A DNA stretch of 64,000 bases from Bugula neritina (lineage: Eukaryota; Bryozoa; Gymnolaemata; Cheilostomatida; Bugulidae). The position numbers were made by a program, and so were the translations under genes. Under the pieces are notes generated by a model, which worked only from the letters and a program-made list of their open reading frames with translations, was not told the DNA's origin and searched no databases. Numbering within the stretch: position 1 is the stretch's first letter; each line of letters starts with the position of its first letter. Location of the stretch: positions 4,812,429 through 4,876,428 of the forward strand of contig OZ037769.1 of assembly GCA_964035545.1 (NCBI GenBank). Direction: 5' to 3'. Below are positions 41,901 through 56,900 of this stretch, one piece after another.

Positions 41901-44900
41901 ACTAAAATCAAGTAATAATATGATATAACATAACAATGAAACTATGTGACAGTATTTGGCTCATGCTGCTGGGTACTGAGCTGTAGTAACATTTCTAAAA
42001 CCACTGCATATTCTACTTCTTGGTGATAGGTCTTCTGTGACACAGCATTTTTACAATTAGAAAGTTAGAGTTACTGAATCTACTTGACTTATAAATATGA
42101 CCAGCAGACGAATAAACACACATCTTGAAGAAGGAAAGGAGAAAATTGTCTAATCACTGCCTTATGCAAAACTAACTGAGTCTTTAAAGATGCCCTTCCC
42201 GGCAGTTCTGTCTTAACACATTGTACAACACATTGTTCAAACGTTATGTTGGTTCAAACTATAACAAATTACAGGCTTTCAAGTAAAAGAAATTCTGGAT
42301 AAAAGAAAACTTTTAAGCTGCAGACTAAAATAGCTGATTAAGCTAAAGAATAAGGTGGCACTAATAAACTAACCAATCAGTTATAAATAAATGAATTTAA
42401 TTCTACACCACGTTGGGTTTTAGATGTACGGAACGATTTAGTTGAAGACAAGATAGCAACACTGACCAGAGTAGCAGTTGACAAAGAAGTGGGTGACTCG
42501 GTTGGCCACCGCACTCCAGACATAGTCAGATCTCAGTCTAGGCCAGGGCACTGTGCCTTCAGTCTCATTGCTGCATCTAGTCACAACAAACTGTGCACAG
42601 GGGGAGATGATTACCTGAAGAGAACAAATAAAACTGTACAAATAATACCTGCACTGTAGAAAAATTACAAAATAAGTAATAAACAGAGTTGAAGTTAAAG
42701 TGACCGCATTGTGTGAGAAATATAACGCATCAAACAAAAATAGTTGACATATTGATGAGCAGACAACTTCAACACTTGCACTTCATGAACTTAGAAAAGG
42801 TGATCTACTGGGATGCTAAAGCCTTTTTACTTTAGTTTACCGCAAGCCAAAAGATAGTCATATATAAACTATGACCATAAAGTTCGAAGAGATCTAAACA
42901 TGAAGTAAACAGCTTTCTAGAAAATTCTGGTAGACACTGACTGATGAACTTTCATGAAACAGACATATATGCCATCCTTATAGAGGTCATTGAAGATGCA
43001 ATGAAGCATATCTGGCTACAGATTCTCTTGCACTAGATAACACACTTATACACAGCTTAGGATAAAGACTCCGTAACCAACCAAACAGCTAATCAGTACT
43101 CTAGTTTCTGTGCAGTTTTATGACTTTGCCACATAAGAGCCGTATACAATATACATTGGTGGGCGAAATTTACACTGAGAGGTTGAGAGCCCGCAGCAAA
43201 TGAGTCATACAGGCGGTGAAGCACATCTCCTGTGGAGCAGTCAATGACTTTAGCATCGGGATAGTCGACGTTACAGACGGCCATCTTGGACCCATCACGG
43301 CTCACAGAAAATGAGGATACTTCACCCGGGTAGAAATTATTCTTATGTCTACAGAATCAAGTCATGCTTTTTTCATATCATAAAACAAAACAAATTACAA
43401 ATTTGGATGACAATTAACCTTTTTGTTGAGAATATTTTTACTAAATATTTAAATAAAAGGTTAGAAAAAAACAGTTTAATATACTAACTTTAGCAGAATT
43501 AAATAATGGTTCGATTTAGCAGTTAAGCGTTTGTGTGTGAGTGTGTGCGCGTGTATATATGTGTGCCTATAATATAGGCCCTACAATATACTTCGCCCTT
43601 AATAGTCAAAGCGTTGCCCATATGAAATGACAATATTAAGCTCCACCCACTTTGCAACTGATCGTGCCATGTCAATATCCCACACATTGATGATGCCATT
43701 TTCTAGGACCGACACGGCTTTGTTGAGTTTAGGGCAGGCGAGAAAACTCCAAACATCACAGGGAAACGGTACCTCTGCATGGCGTATTACACTGCCATTT
43801 GAAGCATCAAATATTCCTTCAAAAAGAGACGAAAACAAATTAGCAACTACAAAGCAGGTAAACAATATCAATAATATTTACATTAATTTAGATTAATAAT
43901 TTGTTCATAATAAATTACAAAATACTTTGTGAACAAATACTCTGAACATTAATAATTAAGCTTGTATGTTGCTCCTCCCCCAACATATCATCTTTCAGTA
44001 CAAACCTAGAATATTTTCTATGATATGAATTTCCTCAATAAATAATATATAATATATGGTATAGTAGTACAGCGTAGTAAACTGTAACGTATATTTATTT
44101 AACCTGGAACTCTAGAACAATAAAAGAGTAGTATTCTTGTAATATATTATATAATCTAGAGGAGTTATGTTTCAGATGAAAACCTGTACCTATAGTTCTT
44201 TCCCGGGCAGCTATAACCTTCTGCCCATCACAGGTAAAATAGGCTGACACTATGTCATGACTTGACGTGCTGTGAGACAGGTCTGTGATGGTATACTGCG
44301 CAGTGCGGGTGGCTGTGTCTACCACCCGCACATACTTCTTAGAGTGGATAAGGAGCTGAGACTTGTCATCTGACAGGTGCATATCTACAATGCTTGGCTC
44401 TTGGAGTATGACAGAAACAGACGCCTTCTTCTTGTATCGACTCACAGAGTACTAAAAGTTATTACAATACTTTTTACAGCTTGGCATACTATACCACAAT
44501 GCACTGCATAGTATACCACACTGCATTGCATGCTATACCACAATGCATTGCACACTATACCACAATGAATTACATGGTATATCACAATGCATTGCATGCT
44601 ATACCACAATGCATCGCAGGCTATACCACAATGAATTGCATACTATACCACAATGAATTGTATGCTATACCAAAATGCATTGCATGCTATACCACAATAC
44701 AATAAGGATATGAAAAGAATTTCACTCTCTTTGGAATTTATTCAGTGTTTTCAAACCTTTAAATAATTGGTAGTAAAAAGAATAAGAAAAGCATCTCTTT
44801 ATATTAAGCATAATTAAAAGTTAGAAGTTATCTTACCATGGTTACATAATGCGAGGAGGAGAGAACAATGAAGGTGTCGGGGTTTGAGAGAAAAAGGATC

Positions 44901-47900
44901 TTAGAGGCGGTATCATCAGTAGGTATAGAGCAGTGACGAGTCATCAACGGCAGCTGTAATGTGTTATTCAGATTGTAAAGAGACAGGCTTAAATTAATGT
45001 GTTGCAAACCTTATATCATAATTGTTGATTGTTAATAAAATTATGCCTTTCAAGTTAATAAACAATTAGTCTAGATAACAAGAAATAAAAGTAAAGGACT
45101 AATAAAAATATGGTTATCAAAGACAGAGTAAAATCTCAGTCCAGAATGTTGATATACTCCCAATAACTTATGTTCTCACAAGAATTTGAACAGGGTCTGC
45201 ATCCCAAACCAGAGCTTACTAGGAAAAATAAAGAACTTGGGCTATCTCAGTTTCTCCACTACTGCACCTAAATGACTAAAATGCACTAACCTCATACACA
45301 TGCAGGCACTGGCCATCATTGCACACCATAATCTCACCATCATGACTAACAGCTAGAGCTGTACTGTGGTGTTTAAGTCTGTGCACAAGTGAGGGATACA
45401 ACAGATCTACTATATAGGGTCCTACAACAGGGTTGTATGGTGTTCATGGGGTAGTGTTTATTACCAGAACAATAGACTAAGACTGTATATTTAGAAACAC
45501 ATGGGCATAGCAGGGAAAAAGCACAAGGTGCTGGAATGGTGTTTTATATAAACAATGTCTGAAGATAAAAGATACTACAACTAAAATTAATTGATAGTAT
45601 GTGTAAACAAAATAAAATAGCAGGAAAGCTGGTAAAAATCCAATCGCAAGTAAGCTTAGTAGAACATCTTGTATCTGAAAATAACTAATCGTGTAGTTAG
45701 ATATACAGTTTTGGAAAAAAAACTTCAACGCACACAAATTACTTCAGCTAAATATGAAATTTATATATTCAACCTCATGTTGAGGTCACGACTTGATTTT
45801 AAAAAAGTGCAATTTTATAAGCTCGAGCTGCAAAGATGTGTAATTGTTATCAGGTACAAGAAATCAAATATAAAGATCTGGTGGGTTGGTGCAGAGAAGC
45901 AGTATGTTTGGATACAAAAAGTAGCAGTACTTTATAAGGAAGAGAATTTACCTGTTTTCTGCTTGATAGAAAAAACAAAGTAAGAGTCGGATATTGCAGC
46001 GCAAGAGATGCTTCCTTTGTCTGTGTCCACGGAAAACTCCAGTTGCTGGGAGTCAACTTGATAGGATTCTATGCGATTCTCACGCTTAGCAATTATCTTC
46101 TCTTGATTGGGTGTAACATACAGCAAGCCTTCGCCTAAACAAAAGTAGAAATGATGTACCAATAATATTGCTGCTTGTTATGAAAACAATAGATTTTCAT
46201 CAGTTAAATCGAATTAACAAAATTTCAAAATATTCTACATAACTATTATTCGGGATCTAATTGTAGAAAACTCTAAGCAACTTTAACTTTGCTATAACTC
46301 ATATTTATCTTACATTGATACTCTATTGTTGTTAACACATCCAGAAATAAAGTATTGTTAGCCCAAGATTTCCACATGAACCCAGTGCAAGAAAAAGTAT
46401 CTAATTTTTTGATCGTCTGATTTCAAGCAATATAAGTAGCATATTTTAGTAGCATAGAAAAGTTATATTTTCTATTCCAAATTAAACTCTATGTTTTAGT
46501 GTTCATTTAGTATAACAAGATTTTATAAACTCATGAATCAATAAAACTACCAGGAAGTCCAAAGAGTCTAGTCGTCTCATGAGATGAGACATTGTAGAGA
46601 AGGGCATGGTTCCATTTTTCTTCCTTGACCACAAAGTAAGTAGCATCGGGTTTAGAAATCATAGAAAACTGCAAAGTGGGGGTGACGTGCAATCGTTCCT
46701 CAAACTGGTGTTGCAGCAGCGAACCTACATTAATTCATTATTTGTGATAAAGCCACAATTCATATAATAAAGTTATTAAATTTCTTTCATATAAAACATG
46801 TATATATTTTACAAACCTGCGTTTGCTTAACTAACTACTTGAACACACCTGGGGTTTGGTAAAGTTGCAGTTTCGGCACAGCTGAACACCTCTGTAAAGA
46901 CTGTAAATCACATTGATCAATAAGTGACTTTATGTTAGGGTGTTGACTGTAGTAAACCATCAACCTACAATATATTACAAAAAACACCTGTATTCAGTTA
47001 CAGGTGCTCACTGTACTACTCCATTATCAAGCTGGTGTATAAATACAGCCGTGTTACAACATTTTTAAAAGTTACATTTACAACTTGACTTTAATTAAAA
47101 CTTCTCATAAGGTATTAGCAGACGCTTATAGAAATACATTTGTACCACACATCTGCCACCACACACTCGTACCTTCCACTGAGTTCCATGCCAAGTGTAT
47201 CAGGATCAAACTGTATCTTTATGTCTAACAGAGCTTGTCTAACCAAAGAGATCTCGACATCACTGTAGATATCAAAGTCAGCAAGTAGACGACTCATTGG
47301 CATTGCTGACAGCTTGGTGTGTAGCCAATCATAGTTGAACAGCACCTTCATTCACGCAGAAAATCATTACTATGTAATAGTATGATTGAATAAGGAATAG
47401 GTAGAGCTGGTATATTAGAGGGTAAAATAATATTGTAATATATAGTTAAACAAACGTTATTGCCAATTTAGCATTACATCTTAAGAATCCACACATTTAT
47501 TATAGGTTAACAACAAATAGTATAAAGTTTCGTTTATACCTCTGCTGAAAAAAGTATCAAGTTTTCAGTTAAGAACGCTTGTCCGAGTACCCCTTTATAG
47601 TCGAACTGAAAATCGTTGAAATCCTATTGATGCAGAAGGTTACTTTCTAAAAGTGAAATCTGACTGGCCTAATCGCTATTTGATGCCCTTTGAAAATGCC
47701 GTGAATTAGTGAAGTTGACAGCATAAAATCGATAATTGAGAAGGCGTAGGCGATATAATTATTAACATATGAGTACGTCATCTATTTGCCAACATCATAA
47801 TTAAATAACGATGTTTACAAGGAGTTATTACTCCTTTTGAGTATTATGCTGAACTCGGCCGATTAAGTTATCGCAGTACAAAAAATTTTACGAGTAGCTT

Positions 47901-50900
47901 TTACAATGCAATGCATCTCGGAGAAATTTCAACTCGGCCAAATTGCCTTTCTAACTGAAAATTGTGAAGGTATAAACGAAACTTTAGAATGATATAAAAT
48001 TACTAGTTTTCTAGATTCCTATCATATTCCAGTATGGGGAGGTGTGTTAAATATGGTCAGCACCCCTCAAGTCAATGTCAATAAGAGATTAAAACTAGAG
48101 CCAAGTTTGAATTTTGTTTACTTCAATAAATAACACTCGTGAGTTGAAAATAAAAAGTATACGGATATTTGGTCTGTTACTAACGTAATACAATAGAATG
48201 ACCTATGAACTCTGTCTTCCTCTTAGTATTAAAGACACAAAGTAAATGTCTCTCACCTCCTTCTTCAAGTCATCTATTTCGTTAGCCTTGGCCAAGTGGT
48301 GGGCCAGTTCGTTCAGTTTCCTCACATTTACCCTAGCCTGTGTTCCATGGCCACTGATCACCAGGGGCTGACTAATGACATTACGGTGTGAGGACCCCCT
48401 TACTACTGTGCCATACGGGATCACCTTTGTCTGTCTAAATATAGTGAATTGAGTTTATCTCATCATTCATTGACAAAAAACAACTTGGCTAAAACAAATT
48501 TTATGTAAACAGATGGAAATCGATTAAATGGTTAGCAAATTTACTTTCAACGCTTTTTGCTACCAAAATTTAAGTGTTACCAGTGACTAGTATTTATAAA
48601 TGTAAGGTTAGAAGTTAATGTGAATATTTAATACATTTTATACAATAAATCAGATATACTCAACAAATTTCTCAAGTTATGATACATTTATAGTAAATTT
48701 ATACTAACATCTGTTGAATAACAATTTATTATGCAAAAAATAGTTGCTTAGTTTACACACTTGTCATTCACCAACTTGTTCGGTTTTCTCACAATGCCAG
48801 ACCACTTCCCGAGGAAAAAATCAGCCACCAGTTTATGAATCTTTCTACTGAATGCGTCGCTACTCATGTACTTTTTCTGAACAGCCCTAGAAATCTGCGG
48901 ATATCTAAATGTAAAAACAAAATAACAGAAACATCTATATAAAACAGTGCATGCACCAATCAATAAACCATTGAAAAAAAGATTTAATTTAATAAATATT
49001 AGATATTGAAGTAAATTTGTTTGTAAACTTTAGGAGCAGTAGTGGAGAAATTGAGATAGCTCAAGTTCAGTAATTTGTGAATTAAATTTTGGTTTGGGGT
49101 GAAGGTTGAAATTCTCACAAGAACATACCTTTTTATGCTAGATTTCTAATCTAGAACACAGGCTTTTCTCAATTTTTCCATTACTGCACCTACCTCTTCA
49201 GTTATTTTAAATTTATTTAAAAGCCATTGACTTTATAACCAAACAATTAATAACTTTAGTTCTCCGCAAAGAAACACACGTGACATTTAAAACTACTAGA
49301 AATGAAGTTGCAGGGACTCAGTACACTCACTTCCATGTTATCAGATTGACATTGTCAACTTTCCACACAGACAGATATGGATACAAGTCTAGCTTCAGCT
49401 TTGACCAGACGGCGCAGGGAACCCGTAGAAATGAATGAGTTTCTGGAGATGCAAACACTGAGAGTAACTAAAATAACCAATAATGTGATGTGCAATATTT
49501 TGTTAAATTCTATTCTAAAGAATACAACCATTTTAAGCAAAGATAGTTATTATATTACTAAAAAATTAGACAACTACGTGAATGCAAGCATTGGGGAAGT
49601 TAAATTAGCAAAAAATAGTCAGTATGTACAGTAGAATAATTCCGTAAAGACATAAGACATGTTAATAAATAAATTGAACCTTTCAACAAGCACCTAGCAG
49701 CAAAGATTAAACACTTGAGTAGCCAATAGGCAACCATTTCACATACACACAAATACCTCATCATCAATACTAAGTATATCTTCAAGCTCAGCCTCACTCA
49801 GTCCATACATGCTAGAGCTCAATAGGGAGAGGATGTGACTCGTTGCTAGGTAACCGTGTGTGTCCTCTAGAATTTCTAGTAACTTAGCAATAACACCATC
49901 TGCAGAGTGTGGCAACACCGGGGCGTCGTATGATCTCCACTTGATGATCTGTTGGAACACCAGCTACACAAAACATAAAAATATCGTAGAAAGTAACAAA
50001 ATAGTGGTGACTAGAGGTGGGGTAGAGCTCTATACTGATATACAATATTTATATACAAGTAAAATATTTATGAAATAAGGCAAACTAAAGCAATACTAGA
50101 TCTGAATTTATATAATTGTTTAAAACATAACAAAGCCCCGATATTCTATTTAATATCAACATAAGACAAAGGCCATTGGTGATGTTAGGAAGAGAGTCAG
50201 TTTACTTCATTTAGTACACACCAGCAACTTATGACCTAACATTTACGTTTGCTCAAAATCAATTGAAATTTACTATACATGCTATTTTTATGTGCTGGTT
50301 TAACTACGCATAACAGAAAAGGCTGGAAGGGGATTCCCCAACATTAAAGCACAGGTCATTGTCATATGCACTCAATATTCTTTTATGTGTGGACCGTTAT
50401 GAAAAAACCGTAACGGGCAGTAACCAAAACTAGCTGAATAATTAGGAAAAAACATAGGAAATAAAGCAAAATTAAAAAGAACTTTGATTATTTAGATGTA
50501 TTTATTGGTGTTACACTAGTTTTGGCCGAACGACCATGTTCATTACCAGCTAAATTGTGAAAAATAGCCAAAAACTGAAGATATCCAGTGTGTACTAAAT
50601 TAAGTAAAATGACCCAAGAGCATCCAGTCATAATTGCTCCTGCGCTACATATGAATAAGTCCTTAGCCGATTTAACAAAATCTTTTTCATCAGGGGTTTT
50701 TTCACGGGGATGGTGACTATAAACTGGTGACTATAAACTTGCGTGAGTGAGCTTTTTAAAACACAAATTATCTGTTTTTTTTATAAACCCAGTAATGAAA
50801 ACAATTTGTTTTACTATTTATTCAATACCCTCAATTTAAGGTCTTGCAGCGGAGGTAAGGCTAGAAAGACTTTGGATAGTGCTCTGCTACCGGAGAACAA

Positions 50901-53900
50901 GATAATACTTTACAGTAACTCAAAGCAAACCTCTACGTAGAGAGGGTATGGTGACTCATGCAGTCCCTTAGATATTCTACTCCACTGTTTACTAGTAACC
51001 AGACGGCTGGTTTCCTGTAATCTCTTCTTCAAGATCCACTCGCATATCTCTGGCAGCATATTCTCCACCTGACAAGTGTAAGAACTGAGCTGTTAAACCA
51101 GACCATAACTCACCCACTGGTTTATGTAGATAAAGACATGCAAAAATTGAATGCATTAAACTAATTTTTCTATCAAAATCATACAACTATCAGCATATAA
51201 GTTACACCATATTACATGCTTTACAGTAAAAATAATCAGATAATTCTGACTATACTTAACTCCGGTTTACCTAGAGATGAGTTATAAGGACAGAAAAGAT
51301 TGTTAGAGTATAGAAGAGAACACAATTACAGCTATAAGCATCTTTGATTGCTAAAAAAGCTTAAATGCACATTGTGGATATCTTTCTAATTCAAAAACAT
51401 GAAAACTAAACAAAGGTAGATTGTAATAGGTTTACTAGGCAGAATATAAATTTAGCTCATCCTAAAAGTATGGTTTAATTTGCAAACAATTTTAAGTCGA
51501 TTGTAACACATGTTTATTGACTCTATATGGGAGTGGGTGAGTAATTATTGATATATGCATGTCTTCACATGCATTGTTAAGTTGCAGTCCTTGTATATTG
51601 TGTAAGAGTGAATTAATATTTACCTAAACACTTATTGTTAGAAGATAAATACAACAGAATAAATCATTGTTTGTAATCAATAACTGCATTTTTTCATCTT
51701 TGATGTTACTCATAAATACGGTGGGAGTCAAACTGTCTTGTAAAGCAAGAAGTAACACTGAATAACTGCTTTTTCTGAGTTGGAAACTATTTCAATGTAC
51801 AAGAACTTTACTTAACAGTAAGTATCCATGAGATTCTAAAAGAATTTGTCGTTAAAACAACTTTCAACTCTGCTGTATTTAATCAAACAGACATTAATAG
51901 GACTTCCTTACAAACAACATTACAGCTACAGAAGCATAACTACGTGTTTTATTTTTAGAAGAAGAGAAGAAAATATCATTGATTACATGGCACGCCCATA
52001 TGATGTCCCACAATCAAAATGTGAGACTAAAATTTCAGGCCAGGATCGGTGCCAGAAACGATCAACCAATCAAGTCACAGAAACTGCAGATGTTGACTTA
52101 CGCAGACGACAATATCAACAATCATTACGACATTCATCAAGATATTCGGGCATATCAAACAAGGCACACCCTTACAATATAAACGAAGTAATGAGACGCA
52201 GAAATAGATTCAGAAACAGTTGTAGCAGAGGAAGTAACAAAGCGAGTGACGGGTCTTCTGCAGACAGTAATGCAAGTAAACAAAGTATTTGGAATCACAG
52301 GCTAACTAGAAACTCAACTTCTGACCAATCAACTGCAGAATCATCAAATAAATCAGCAAATAACTCATCAGTTGAAAGTTTTGAGGCCGGGAACAGACGG
52401 ACATAGTTTCGAAGAATTAAAAAAGAAAACATCATATCTTTAGCAATGAGGGCAAACATAAATGATGAACATGTCACATAACTTTTTGGCAATAGGTTTT
52501 AGTGCACTGAAGCTGTAAATTTGTATTCATTCAAAAGTATTTATGAAAACTGTTTTGTACTAAGTTGTGATCACCTCACACAAGGTTTAAAAGACAAAGT
52601 TGCATTTAGAGTAGAGACAAAAAGGATGCACATTAAAACATAGTTGATTATGATTGGAAGCTAGCATTAAACCTACAATTTGGTAAATAAATGCTCAATT
52701 AGTAAATTCTTTTAATGACTGTTATATGAAGAAATAAACATGTTTAGATAACATGAAATACAAAAATTATAAAATATTTACGTGTCTGACTTATTGTTGG
52801 GAGTGAAAAATAAAACCCTGTCCCATAGCTGTTTACATGAGTGCGAGATGCAACAAATCATAAAACCAGCGAACAGACCTGAAGGAAACAGCTGCTGTCT
52901 GTATACTTCTTCTGGATTTTCTCCAGAGTGTTCTTTGGATCCAAATCTCTAAGTGAAACAACCATCTTTATGTTAGGAGAGAGTTTCATGGGTAGCCAGT
53001 CTATTTGATCGTATCCCTCAGTCTGTGAAGACCAATATATAATTCATATAGGCTAATGCTGTATATCATGATATAATAATACATGAGCAGTTTCAGTGAT
53101 TGTACTACATACAGGATATAAAATCAACATAAAGTTAATAGAAGTGATACTGTTGCATCTTTTTTATACATCTATATTAGTACTAGACAAAGTTATCAGC
53201 TGATTTAACAGCAAAAATGCTTTTTTAAGTAAACAGACATTATAGTTGACCAACCGGGAAAAACATAACTGTGCAATAAAGACTTTTGCATAAAATGTTA
53301 AATAGACTCCATGTTGAACAGTGAGATGCCGATTCAGAAGCGTAACAAAGCTTTGAAATTCTGCTTCACAAAGTTTTTCTATATCGTTACTCACTGAGAG
53401 GCAATTCAGGCCGTCTATAACCAGCAGCAAGGTGCAATTACAATATCCCTTTTCTAGAATGTTCCTAAACTGCAACTTGGCTTCCAGAAAAGTTTTGGGC
53501 GCAACGTAACTCATCCCCATGACATGACATAACTGAGGAAAGTAGCATAAGTTAAATCAGCATTATCAAACATACTGCAAGATAAGTCAATAAAATAGGT
53601 CAACAATATCGGTTAACAATATAGGTCAAATAATATAGTTCAATAAAACAAGTCAATATGATAGGTCAATAACATAGTTCAGTAATATATGTCAATGGAA
53701 TATGTCACAGATATAGGTCAATAGTATAGGTCAATAGAATAAGTCAATGATATAGGTCAATAGAATAGGTCAATAATATAGATCAATAAGAATTTGACTA
53801 CCTGTAACAGGGATGACTCATGTAGGTTATACTTTATAGCAAAAATTTAAAAATTTCATGCTTTACAGCGCACATGCCATTCAGTTGGTAAACGTTTTCA

Positions 53901-56900
53901 CAATGAACTGTGGCATTCCGGTGAGTTTATTTTCATATTCTTTAACCAACCTGTTCAATAAGACTGAGTAAAAGTTGCTCAATGTCACAGGAAGCAGGGG
54001 TGTGGCCTAAGTGGCGGAGTATAACTCTTAGAGAGGACGACTTCTCACATGCCTAAAGAATATGATAAGGCACTATTAGTATGAGTATATTCTAGTGTCC
54101 GATGACATTACAAGAGTAATAAATTTGTCAATTAATTTTTAAAAAATCAATTTTAAAAGGTAATTACCTGAACAGACATAAACTGAGTGATATTTAAATC
54201 GGCTGACAGCTGCATAATTTACAAATCACAGAACTCAATTTCTTTTCTTTTATATAAAGTATAAAACTATTTGTGTTAAATATCTTTAAGTATTCAATAA
54301 AAATACCATTACAAACCATGGAAACTTTTTATAACAACCAAACACATTAGCTAATGTAAGCTTACAAAAACCCCACCATAATATAAATGCAGAGTTTTTA
54401 AAAACTTAAAATGCATACTTTTAAAGTTCAATCAGAACTCACTTAGTGATGAAATTATTTAAAATCAATTAACTTCATTTTGAGGTCATCCATAAAAACC
54501 AGCAAATAAAAGGAGGACAACTTACATTAGAAGCTATGCAGCTCAATATAGACGACTTTCCACAACCACTAACACCATGAACAAAGATCGGGACGTGTGA
54601 CTGACTGCCCACATAGTTTTCAATAGCCTGTAGGTACTGCCCTTGTTCATAGAAGTGCTCTAAGTTTGACTTAGTACACATCCAGTGTTGCTGTATCTCT
54701 GTATACAACTCGTTGTTGGGGTAGTGTGCCCACTCTATCATACAGACATCCACGTGGCGACGAATCTAAAGCAAATATAATTTCCAGAAAATGTGGAAAT
54801 TGAATCAAAATTTACAAAAACTGCCATCTATGTCAAACAATGAATAATAATAAATTTAGTTTTAGTAAAACACAATCTTAACCAATTTCATTATTATTAT
54901 TTTGTAAAATTGACTTACAAGTTTCCAAATCATAAGTAACTAAAAGTAAAGACGGTATTAGACAAAAGGTAAATTAGGTACATATCAAATAACATAATGA
55001 TATAAAAAAGTGTAATATGTGTTATAAAAGTGCAATTTGTATAACTACTGTGAGAGGTTGTCTACTCTACAAAATAACTTACCATCACACAGCTATAAAT
55101 AACTGCAGATTGTAAATAGAAGAAGCAATGGTTACTTGAAAAGGATAACATAAACTTAATAAAAGTTTTGTATGCATAATGTATAATGGATAAATGCAGA
55201 TACATGTTTATATAAAGCAATGTAAGAACCTGATATTATATGCATATAAGATCTTTAGAAGATGTAACTGCATGTAGCCTGTTGGTGGAGGTTTGTTTAA
55301 ATAGTGCAGTCCCACCCACAAGAAATTAAATGATTTTTTCATAATGTAATAAATTTAAGACGTAACTGTATATATTTTTAGACACACCCACACGTTTTGA
55401 AGGAGGTTCATTCAATAACTCAAAACCTTCTAAAATAAATTGAATGATATTCTAATTTTGTTCGTATTATGGTAAGCAGAAAAACACAAAATAGGAATAT
55501 TATGCAATTGAAATGGAGTTGTGCTAACCTGTTCGAATAGGGTATTCCCAAAAGAGATGAGATAATCTTTATGCTCTTTGCTGTCAATACCAGCAGGCTC
55601 CGCCCATTCAATGTTGAAGTCAAATATGTTGTTAGGAGATACAGAAGACTCAACAGCCTGTCTCAAGTTCACCATAGCAGAGTTAGCTGCTTTGTCAACC
55701 TGCAGATTGTGACCATGGTGAGGATATAATATGCCCTTATATGGTAGCATCTAACAGCCAAGATAAAATATGCCTTTATATGGTAGCATCTAGCAGCCAA
55801 GGATGTAATGTGTTCTTATATGGTAGCATCTAACAGCCAAGATAAAAATATGCCCATTTATGGTAGCATCTAACAGCCAAGATAAAATATGCCTTTATAT
55901 GGTAGCATCTATTTGCAAGAACGCTTTTATACACCAGAAAAGAAAAGGAAGTTTATGTGGGGCATGGAAATTAGAATTTTAGAATTCTTGAAATTCACAC
56001 TTGGTTATGTCTAAGTCAATCCGACAAATCAAGTAGTCTATACTAAGACAAATGCTGATATGGGTAATCAGCAAAAAGTTGTAAAGTTGGCATCATAAAG
56101 TAAAGAAATGAATCGATTTTATTAACACTTTTCTTGTTATAGTAAAAGTATAACTATAGAAGCACAGTTTAACAAATAGTGGAGAAATAACTTCTTGATA
56201 AAATGTTTCACTTTGGAAGGTGTAAAGATAAAACAAACCTCTAGTAACACATTTATTATAATGCTATAATATATTACAGTTACCTCGTTTGTTGCCGGGT
56301 AGAGATCTATGAACTTTGAAGCCCGCTTCCTTTCCAAACATTCGTCAATATTAGTTATCTTCTTCCGAAAAAGAAGACAATTATCATCTCGGAATTTCTG
56401 CTTCTCTACATTGAACAGCCCCGTGTCTATTTCTATTTGTAAATCTGCAATATAAAGTAGCTGTGATGCAATTGGTTGGTGCATGCAACAGGTAACCAAT
56501 TAAAATGCTTTTCACTGTATGACATTCAGCAATGAAGCATGAGAGGTAACTTGAATTTGAAAGAACAGCTCAATGCACTCTGAGACTAATTTCTTGCATT
56601 ATGATTGGATAAGAGATCATACCTGAAGGTGGGTTGAACCAACCAGAATCACCTAGAAATCGAGCCGCTAGCATCAGCATTTCAGATAACTTCCTCTCCG
56701 TCTCAACCCATTTGTCAACATCTAAAGTTATCAACACATGTAAAAATAACATTTATTAGGTTACATGAACCAAAAGTATAAATTAGAAAAATCCCAACTC
56801 ATGAAACATATTCACACACAGCATACCAATTATATTTATTCGCCAGTCTTACTATCCTTCAGACTTGGTCATCATAATTTATATTTCGCTAGCGGTTTTC

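Noticed and set aside
45669-45983. 104-residue plus-strand frame
   Set aside because: It overlaps an intron and the antisense of the exon 46134-45952, and has no domain or splice support.
49377-49634. 85-residue plus-strand frame
   Set aside because: It is the antisense of the NACHT-WD40 exon 49467-49331, extended by intron.
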